From contig NZ_LXLV01000035.1 of the NCBI RefSeq assembly GCF_001757995.1, positions 216,032 to 280,031 on the forward strand: a stretch of 64,000 nt of DNA, read 5' to 3'. The notes under the pieces were generated by a model that saw nothing but the letters and a program-made list of their open reading frames with translations, was not told the DNA's origin and searched no databases. The translations under genes were made by a program, and so were the position numbers. Of the stretch, positions 57,484-64,000 are shown piece after piece. Source of the DNA: Bacillus mycoides (GTDB lineage Bacteria; Bacillota; Bacilli; Bacillales; Bacillaceae_G). The stretch's first letter is position 1; each line of letters opens with the position of its first letter.

Positions 57484-58731
57484 TCATCCCCGAATCTGTC
57501 CATTCCCACGAATCACATATTTTGTGGAAGTCAATGCAGGTAACCCCATTGGTCCCCTTACGTGTAGTTTTTGCGTACTTATGCCAATTTCTGCGCCGAA
57601 GCCGAATTCAGATCCATCTGTAAAACGAGTCGATGCGTTATGGTAAAGTGCTGCGGCATCAACAGATATGAAAAACTTACTGACATTTTCCTCGTTCTCT
57701 GTAATAATCGCTTCAGAATGCATGGACCCATACGTATTTATGTGATGAATCGCTTCTTCCGCAGAGGAAACCACTTTAACCGCCAGTTTGAGAGATAAAA
57801 ACTCTGTTTCCCAGTCTTCTTCTGAAGCTAATGCAATAGAAGAATCAATTGCCAATGCTTTATTATCACCACGTAGCTCCACGCCTCTTTCCTTCAATAA
57901 AGAAAACAGCTCGCTACCAAATTGCTGCGCCCAATTCTCATGAAGTATAATCGTTTCAATTGCATTACATACAGATGGACGCTGCGTTTTTGCGTTTATA
58001 ATAATATTAAATGCCATTTGTTTATTCGCTGTTTCATCAATAAAAATATGACAATTTCCGGCACCTGTTTCAAGTACTGGAACAGATGCTTCTCTCACTA
58101 CAGTATCTATTAACTGCTTGCCACCTCTTGGGATTAGAACATCCAAGTACTCATTCAATGTAAACAACTGTTTTGCACTATCGCGCGTTGTATCTTCTAT
58201 GAGCTGTACGCTTTCTGGAGGCAAGCTTGTTTGTTTGAGCGCTCGGTGAATCACGGCAACGATGGCTTTGTTAGAATGAACAGCAGAAGAACTACCACGC
58301 AATATTACTGCATTTCCTGTTTTCAAACAAATTGTAGCAGCATCCACTGTCACATTCGGCCTTGCCTCGTAAATCATTCCGACAACACCAAGTGGTACAC
58401 GCATCTCCTGAATAGATAGTCCATTTGGTCGTTCCCATGCACTTACACATTCTCCAACAGGATCACGTAAATCAATTAGCTGCTTAATCCCCTCTGTCAT
58501 ATCAATAATACGCTGTTCATTCAGCATAAGGCGGTCAAGTAGAGAATCAGAAAATCCTTTTGTCTTACCCTCTTCGATATCCCGTTTGTTTTCCTCTAAA
58601 ATATAAGCTGTTTCTAATATTAACTGATCAGCAATTGCGACAAGTGCTTCATTTTTTTGATCTGTAGATTTAAGCACAAGTTCTCCAGCAATTTCTTTCG
58701 CCTTTTTCCCCTTTGCCAACACTTCATTCAT
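57484..58731 (-). CDS. proA: Gamma-glutamyl phosphate reductase
   Basis: A 415-residue NADPH enzyme for the second proline step, glutamyl phosphate to glutamate semialdehyde. The catalytic Cys lies in [14 protein letters not shown], and the family blocks [28 protein letters not shown] and [22 protein letters not shown] are present. It follows proB after about 115 bases. Start after AAGGAGGAAATAAAA. Confidence 0.96.
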   Translation of the reverse strand: MNEVLAKGKKAKEIAGELVLKSTDQKNEALVAIADQLILETAYILEENKRDIEEGKTKGFSDSLLDRLMLNEQRIIDMTEGIKQLIDLRDPVGECVSAWERPNGLSIQEMRVPLGVVGMIYEARPNVTVDAATICLKTGNAVILRGSSSAVHSNKAIVAVIHRALKQTSLPPESVQLIEDTTRDSAKQLFTLNEYLDVLIPRGGKQLIDTVVREASVPVLETGAGNCHIFIDETANKQMAFNIIINAKTQRPSVCNAIETIILHENWAQQFGSELFSLLKERGVELRGDNKALAIDSSIALASEEDWETEFLSLKLAVKVVSSAEEAIHHINTYGSMHSEAIITENEENVSKFFISVDAAALYHNASTRFTDGSEFGFGAEIGISTQKLHVRGPMGLPALTSTKYVIRGNGQIRG

Positions 58732-58847
58732 TTTTATTTCCTCCTTTTTAAAGGTTAATCAGTATAAAATTTGAAAGCTGTTTAACTCTAGTAATGCACT
58801 ATCATCTAAATCTTTCCTGCTTATTAGAATTAGAGCGCTCTCTATTC

Positions 58848-59951
58848 TTAAACTGAAACCCAATGATCCCTATGGATGACCTCATAGCTATGCCTTTCGC
58901 CTCTTGCTTGAATATCTTGGGTTTGCATACCTTTTAAATTCCTTAGTTCCTCTGCGCTATATGTGCATTGTCCTTTTCCTATTACGCGCCCTTGTTGCGT
59001 GATTACTTCTACGACTTCACCCACTTGGAAAAATCCTGACACATTTGTAACGCCAGCAGGAAGTAGGCTCTTTCCATGCTGAATGATGGCAGTAACTGCC
59101 CCGGCATCAACTTCAATTTGTCCGCTAACAAACGAATGCAAGGCGATCCATTGCTTGTTCATCTTGATCACTTTTTGAGGAGCATTCCCGATATATGTTC
59201 CATCACCTTTCCCCTTCAAAACATCTAAAAGCTTCTCCTGTCCACGTCCTGTTCCGATAAATACACTCACTCCAAGAGATAGTGCCGTCTTTGCAGCATC
59301 GATTTTTGATTTCATACCGCCAGTCCCAAGTTTTGAGCCAGCATCTCCTGCAAGAGAAGCAATTTCTTCTGTTACCTCAGGGAGGAAATAATATTTTTTC
59401 GCGTCTGCATTTTTCTGAGGATTTTGGTCATATAAACCGTTCACATCCGTAAAAATCATGAGCATATCCGCCGAAACAAGTCCGCTTACTAAAGCTGACA
59501 GCATATCATTATCACCGAACGTCAGCTCCTCTAAAGAAATAGAATCATTTTCATTGATTATTGGAAGAGCAGAACGATTTAATAGCTCGCCTAAAGTAGC
59601 GTAAGCGTTACTGTATTGTTCTTTTCTAGAAAAATCACTTCTCGTTAGCAACAGTTGTGCAGTAACGATACCATATTTACGAAATTCCTCCGTGTACGCC
59701 TGCATTAATAAACTTTGTCCGACAGCGGCAGCAGCCTGTTTCCCTTTAATTGTCACAGGTCTACTAGGATACCCTAGAGCAGAAAAACCTGCAGCGACTG
59801 CCCCAGATGTAATCAACAAAACTTCATGCCCTTCCTCTTTCAGTCGTGCCAATGCGGCAACGTGATCTGAAAGTTGTTCTTTAGAAATTCCTCCATGACT
59901 AGCTGCCAAGGAACTGCTCCCAATCTTTACAACAATTCGTTGTTTTTTCAC
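58848..59951 (-). CDS. proB: Glutamate 5-kinase
   Basis: A 367-residue enzyme for the first proline step, ATP-dependent phosphorylation of glutamate. The N-terminal amino-acid kinase domain shows [46 protein letters not shown] and [17 protein letters not shown] domain forms the last 90 residues. The start is the GTG after CTTGGGGGTTACAAAA. Behind a proline T-box. Confidence 0.96.
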   Translation of the reverse strand: MKKQRIVVKIGSSSLAASHGGISKEQLSDHVAALARLKEEGHEVLLITSGAVAAGFSALGYPSRPVTIKGKQAAAAVGQSLLMQAYTEEFRKYGIVTAQLLLTRSDFSRKEQYSNAYATLGELLNRSALPIINENDSISLEELTFGDNDMLSALVSGLVSADMLMIFTDVNGLYDQNPQKNADAKKYYFLPEVTEEIASLAGDAGSKLGTGGMKSKIDAAKTALSLGVSVFIGTGRGQEKLLDVLKGKGDGTYIGNAPQKVIKMNKQWIALHSFVSGQIEVDAGAVTAIIQHGKSLLPAGVTNVSGFFQVGEVVEVITQQGRVIGKGQCTYSAEELRNLKGMQTQDIQARGERHSYEVIHRDHWVSV

Positions 59952-60065
59952 TTTTGTAACCCCCAAGTCTAAAATCAAAGTTTTTTATAAATTACACTTC
60001 TATTCATTCAGTTTGCAGCATATCTATTCTCATCAATGCTGCGCCTGTAGTATGAAAGAGCAAAA

Positions 60066-60305
60066 TAAAAATGACCGCTTCGCCCTTAATAAAATAAAAA
60101 GGACGAAACGGTCATTGTTCCGCGGTACCACCTTAATTGATATACATAGATATCCACTTGGCGCCTATAACGCAGGCGTACGCCTAAACTTTCATTTAAG
60201 ACTCAGGGATAGGTTCGATATATTCTATACGAGGAATCTTTCAGCCGGTGAATTCCACTCTCTTTCGTAAGAAGACATATGTACTAATTCCCTTCAACGA
60301 TTTTC
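60066..60305 (-). ncRNA. Proline T-box leader of proBA
   Basis: Minus-strand leader with the T-box sequence AAGGTGGTACCGCG (60134-60121), a terminator built from 60071-60085 and 60101-60115, and the specifier loop GAA-CCU-A with CCU (Pro) at 60213-60211. Uncharged tRNA-Pro should allow transcription into proB. Confidence 0.9.
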
Positions 60306-60721
60306 GATCTAATTTTTTTATATTATGCGATATAGTTCGTTTTTGTGTCAAGAGATATTTTGAAAAATGTATAGGATAAAAAGTTTTAAATATGAAATTA
60401 TGATCACTATTTCTAGAAAAAGTTGCTATAACTATACTCATATTCATTAATATAAAATCTTTAAAAAATCTCCCTGTCATTTATATGATTGATAACATAT
60501 GTTGTTATTCTCCATACTAAGATATATAGCACAAAATCCTAAATTATAGTTCATGTACTTATATACCGTCTAACATAATTGAATTTTATATTTTTGTATT
60601 GCAAAAAGAAATATATTCTCTTAGAATGTTTCTTTATATTGCATGGAGATGTTATTGTTATTCTAAGAAAATAATATCAGACCGATATAATTTATTATAA
60701 AAGGAGCAAGATTGAGTTATT
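60306..60721. other. Intergenic region between proBA and proC leaders
   Basis: AT-rich and without a supported gene. Should contain the divergent promoters of proBA and proC. Confidence 0.4.
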
Positions 60722-61540
60722 ATGGACAAACAAATTGGATTCATCGGATGCGGAAATATGGGGATGGCTATAATTGGCGGGATGCTAAACAATAATATAG
60801 TGTCTTCAAATAAAATCATTTGTTCAGATTTGAACACTACAAATTTAAAAAATGCTAATGAAAAATACGGGCTAACTACAACTACTGACAACAATGAAGT
60901 AGCTAAAAATGCTGATATTTTAGTTTTATCAATCAAACCAGACTTATACTCCTCCGTAATTAACGAAATAAAAGAAGTGATCAAAAACGATGTTATCGTC
61001 ATAACGATCGCTGCTGGAAAAAGCATCAAAAGTACAGAGGATTCTTTCAATAAAAAGTTAAAAGTTGTACGAGTAATGCCTAATACACCCGCTCTTGTTG
61101 GAGAAGGAATGTCTGCATTATGTCCTAATGAAATGGTGACAGAAAAAGATTTAGAAGATGTTCTACACATTTTTAACAGTTTTGGTCAAACAGAGATTGT
61201 AAGCGAAAAATTAATGGATGTTGTAACATCTGTAAGTGGTTCTTCACCAGCATACGTATATATGATTATAGAAGCGATGGCAGATGCAGCTGTACTAGAT
61301 GGTATGCCAAGAAATCAAGCATATAAATTCGCTGCTCAAGCTGTGTTAGGCTCTGCAAAAATGGTACTAGAAACAGGAATACATCCAGGTGAATTGAAAG
61401 ATATGGTTTGTTCTCCTGGCGGAACAACTATAGAAGCTGTAGCAACATTAGAGGAAAAAGGCTTACGAACAGCCATCATTTCAGCTATGCAGCGTTGTAC
61501 ACAAAAGTCTGTTGAACTATCTAGGCAAACTAAAGAGTAA
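60722..61540 (+). CDS. proC: Pyrroline-5-carboxylate reductase
   Basis: A 272-residue enzyme for the last proline step, reduction of pyrroline-5-carboxylate. The Rossmann motif is GFIGCGNMGMAIIGGM, and the blocks VRVMPNTPALVGEGM, SGSSPAYVYMIIEAMADAAVLDGMPR and MVCSPGGTTIEAV are complete. Start behind AAAGGAGCAAGATTGAGTTATT. No T-box is seen on this side, so it may not share the tRNA-Pro control of proBA. Confidence 0.96.
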   Translation: MDKQIGFIGCGNMGMAIIGGMLNNNIVSSNKIICSDLNTTNLKNANEKYGLTTTTDNNEVAKNADILVLSIKPDLYSSVINEIKEVIKNDVIVITIAAGKSIKSTEDSFNKKLKVVRVMPNTPALVGEGMSALCPNEMVTEKDLEDVLHIFNSFGQTEIVSEKLMDVVTSVSGSSPAYVYMIIEAMADAAVLDGMPRNQAYKFAAQAVLGSAKMVLETGIHPGELKDMVCSPGGTTIEAVATLEEKGLRTAIISAMQRCTQKSVELSRQTKE

Positions 61541-61643
61541 AAACTGTAAAAGAGATCACTTTAGCTGAATACACATATCTTTAAATAGTTTTAGACTATA
61601 TGCATATTTCACTTACATACTCCTCCTTTTTCACCAGTAACTG

Positions 61644-61679
61644 AACGGACAAATTCAAGGATAATTGAGTTTGTCCGTT
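61644..61679 (+). terminator. Terminator of proC
   Basis: AACGGACAAA...TTTGTCCGTT hairpin with T tail about 100 bases past the stop. Confidence 0.7.
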
Positions 61680-62025
61680 TTGTATTTTGTTATTTTAAAA
61701 TAATTCACCTGTTCTTATTATCATTTATTTCATAGCGTAATACCCTTTTATTTATTAAGGTAACATCATTTTCATATGTATTTGCTGCAGATTGTATTAA
61801 GCTTTAAATCATATGTTTCTTGTAAGACATGATGCACACCAGATGAAATATACTCAGAGACTAAGCGTAATATCTATTGAAAAAAGTAATATCAATCGCC
61901 TCAAATTGTTAACATAATAATTTTATCGTCCCTTATATTAATACCTACTATTTCCTAATCCTCCGCAATTACAATTTAAATCATTTAAGTTTTCTCCATA
62001 TCGTGCATCTACTAGTTAAACAAAA
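61680..62025. other. Intergenic stretch between convergent terminators
   Basis: AT-rich, no supported gene, repeat or RNA between the terminators of proC and the desaturase. Confidence 0.4.
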
Positions 62026-62058
62026 AATCCCCTTAAATTGAAAATGATTAAGGGGATT
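62026..62058 (-). terminator. Terminator of the desaturase gene
   Basis: AATCCCCTTAA...TTAAGGGGATT hairpin. On the minus strand it is followed by a T run. Confidence 0.75.
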
Positions 62059-62076
62059 CAGTCATATTTGATGCAG

Positions 62077-63108
62077 TTATAGTTCTGATTTTACTGGTAT
62101 AGAAACATTGTTTTTCACTAAATTTTTAACGTCTTTAAAGCTAACAAAATTGTTACTTTGCTCATCCCAAAGACGGAAACGGAGTGACCGCAAACTTGTA
62201 GCAAGAGTAATCGTTGGTACATTTTTTAAAGGAAGCGTATTATTGTGTGCCTCTTCTAGTTTATAGTTAGGTACTCTTGGACTTAAATGGTGAACATGAT
62301 GATACCCAATATTACCAGTTAGAAATTGCAGGATTTTGGGAAGTTTATAAAAAGAACTTCCTTCCACTGCCGCTTTCACATATTCCCACTCTTTATCTTC
62401 TTCAAAATAAGAATCCTCGAATGTGTGCTGTACGTAAAACAGCCAAATACCTATTGAACCTGCTAATAAGAATATGGAACCATGTACTAAAAGAAACGAT
62501 TGCCATCCGATTGCCCAGCAAAGTAACCCTACTAAAGCAACAATTAAAACATTCGTCAAATAGGTATTCATGCGTTCCTTCTTTCTAGCACCTTTTCTGT
62601 TAAATCTATTTTTAAGTAGGAAAACATAAATCGGACCTAACCCAAACATAACCAATGGATTGCGATATAAACGATATGCTAAACGGAGTCTAAATGGCGC
62701 TGCTAAATATTCATTCACTGTAAGGGTCCAAATATCTCCTGTACCTCGCTTATCCAAATTACCACTTGTAGCGTGATGAACGGAATGCTCATGCCCCCAT
62801 TGATCAAACGGGAATAAAGTTAAAACACCCATACATGTCCCTACTATTCTATTTACACGACGACTTTTAAAAAAAGAATGATGGGTACAATCATGAAAAA
62901 TAATGAAAATCCGTGTCATAAATCCAGCGGCTAACAGAGATGGAACTAATGCTAACCAATAAGAAACGGACAAACTTTTATAAGCAAGGTACCATAAGAT
63001 AATAAATGGCACTACCGTATTGATGATTTGCCAAACACTTTTTTTTGCCGTTGATTTTTCAAAAGGAGCAACTTGTTTTTTTAAATTTTTAGTATTTTGT
63101 AAGGTCAT
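62077..63108 (-). CDS. Membrane fatty acid (acyl-lipid) desaturase
   Basis: A 343-residue di-iron desaturase that puts a double bond into membrane phospholipid chains. The three His boxes are HDCTHH (about 92-97), HEHSVHH (about 128-134) and HHVHH (about 269-274), with hydrophobic spans between. B. cereus is known to have two acyl-lipid desaturases, DesA (delta 10) and DesB (delta 5). This one may be either; DesA is my weaker preference. The start follows AAAGGAAAGGAATTAG. Confidence 0.9.
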   Translation of the reverse strand: MTLQNTKNLKKQVAPFEKSTAKKSVWQIINTVVPFIILWYLAYKSLSVSYWLALVPSLLAAGFMTRIFIIFHDCTHHSFFKSRRVNRIVGTCMGVLTLFPFDQWGHEHSVHHATSGNLDKRGTGDIWTLTVNEYLAAPFRLRLAYRLYRNPLVMFGLGPIYVFLLKNRFNRKGARKKERMNTYLTNVLIVALVGLLCWAIGWQSFLLVHGSIFLLAGSIGIWLFYVQHTFEDSYFEEDKEWEYVKAAVEGSSFYKLPKILQFLTGNIGYHHVHHLSPRVPNYKLEEAHNNTLPLKNVPTITLATSLRSLRFRLWDEQSNNFVSFKDVKNLVKNNVSIPVKSEL

Positions 63109-63757
63109 TTTTTCTAATTCCTTTCCTTTATGTTGCTAATTCGTATTATAACACATTATTAGTAGTAGGTGTTATACGCAGGTATAATAAATATTTTATA
63201 CTATGAAAATCTCTTTTTTCTTACTCATTCCTTACAAATTGCTTACGTCCAGAATAGCTTCTATTATAGGATAGAAGGAGCATTTGTGCCGGAAATTTCG
63301 AAGTTTTTCCGAATAAATATATTAATTAAAAAGAAACACAGAGTTTTTTCCACTTCTGTACTGCCCCGTTTCTACAATAAGAAGTGAGCTGTCCCATAAG
63401 TTGGTGACACCGACTTTGATATGCTCCTCTTAGTTTCACCTTATTCTATCGATGAACGTAATGTTCACTTGTTGCAACTGATTTTACCGGAACTGGATCT
63501 ATTTCATGAAACAAATCAAATTACATTTAAAATAAAAACTAGTCTATTTTGAAAACTTCCTTCACTTTTATTTAACTGTTATTCTTTATAAAATATAAAA
63601 ATTTAATGTCCGTTTATTTAATTTTAAATCTATGATATATTCAAAATATTAATCATACAAAGTTAATATTTTGGAAACAAGGGAAATTTACGAAAAAATG
63701 TATTTTATATTCACACTAAAATCACATAGTTTTTAGTATAGAAAGGAGATTCAAAAT
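63109..63757. other. Intergenic region with a possible remnant
   Basis: No supported gene. The part around 63388-63500 is less AT-rich than its surroundings and could be a scrap of a mobile element, but no ORF or inverted repeat supports it. Confidence 0.3.
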
Positions 63758-64000
63758 TTGAATAAGAATTTAACCAAAATTACATTAATAAGCGGTATCG
63801 CTCTTATACTTTATCATTTTTTTAAATGGTATTTAGTTGAATTCCTTACCCCATTTGTTATGCCATTTCTTTCAATAATAGTTCATGGATTGTTTTTCTT
63901 AATATTAATTTTCACAATCATACATCTCGTTAAATACAAAAATTGGAAACCGTTAATTATTCAACTAATCATAGTAATTACTTGGATATGTATACCATTT
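63758..64000 (+). CDS. Membrane protein, cut by the window end
   Basis: Starts with TTG, supported by AAAGGAGATTCAAAA directly upstream. The first 81 codons are open and code LNKNLTKITLIS, then spans of GIALILYHFF, TPFVMPFLSIIVHGLFFLILIFTII and LIIQLIIVITWICIPF separated by basic loops. The true end lies beyond the window, so length and family are unknown. Confidence 0.65.
   Translation, partial: MNKNLTKITLISGIALILYHFFKWYLVEFLTPFVMPFLSIIVHGLFFLILIFTIIHLVKYKNWKPLIIQLIIVITWICIPF

Noticed and set aside
60658-61170. Minus-strand ORF of 170 residues over proC
   Set aside because: Proline-, serine- and isoleucine-rich shadow of proC without a ribosome binding site.
63388-63500. Insertion sequence fragment
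   Set aside because: The bases look different from their surroundings, but no transposase piece or paired inverted repeats can be shown.

Overview
The window looks like a chromosomal segment of a Bacillus cereus group organism (B. cereus, B. thuringiensis or B. anthracis type). The sequence is low in GC, ribosome binding sites are strong GGAGG/GGGGG types, and many starts are TTG or GTG. Aromatic amino acid genes sit behind tyrosine T-boxes, a complete lsr (autoinducer-2) locus is present, an acyl-lipid desaturase is present, and dispersed repeats of the kind known from this group recur between genes. No rRNA, tRNA or CRISPR array was seen.

Layout. (1) 1-4.1 kb is the end of an integrated mobile element: a lipoprotein, a tiny membrane protein, a sigma-like DNA-binding protein, a CpG-rich non-coding stretch with a nested palindrome, and a tyrosine recombinase whose ribosome binding site lies inside a terminator-like hairpin. 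(2) 4.4-10.3 kb holds an MMPL/RND transporter with its TetR repressor and five matching 18-bp operator palindromes, then a Nudix hydrolase and an Eis-like acetyltransferase. (3) 10.4-17.2 kb is the aromatic block: aroC-hisC-tyrA-aroA behind one tyrosine T-box, and aroF (chorismate mutase-DAHP synthase) behind two tandem tyrosine T-boxes. (4) 17.3-20.8 kb is a large SIR2-domain protein that resembles anti-phage sirtuins. (5) 20.9-29 kb is a mixed strip of small genes: YndM, an isochorismatase broken by a stop codon, acetyltransferases, a kinase, a repeat-rich SH3b/3D wall protein, glyoxalase-fold proteins, an FMN reductase and a prolyl-4-hydroxylase remnant. (6) 29.2-35.2 kb is a sigma-54 module: an enhancer-binding regulator, a -24/-12 promoter with upstream palindromes, and an acyl-CoA ligase, enoyl-CoA hydratase and GntP-type permease. 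(7) 35.5-38.5 kb has a DUF2332 protein and malate:quinone oxidoreductase. (8) 38.6-46.9 kb is the lsr locus: lsrACDB on one strand, lsrR-lsrK-cupin-lsrF on the other. (9) 47-57.4 kb has glyoxalase-fold proteins, a Fur-box heme monooxygenase, an MFS pump with an ArsR regulator, DinB, a family 3 glycosidase, an AraC regulator and a nucleoside transporter. (10) 57.5-61.5 kb is proline synthesis: proBA behind a proline T-box, then proC. (11) 62-64 kb has a fatty acid desaturase and the start of a membrane protein cut by the window edge.

Most interesting points: the standalone SIR2 protein; an AUU start codon for lsrK; three tyrosine T-boxes within 2 kb; the sequestered start of the integrase; the sigma-54 catabolic module; and a cupin in the place where an lsrG-type enzyme would be expected. 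All function calls rest on motifs read by eye; no database search was possible.
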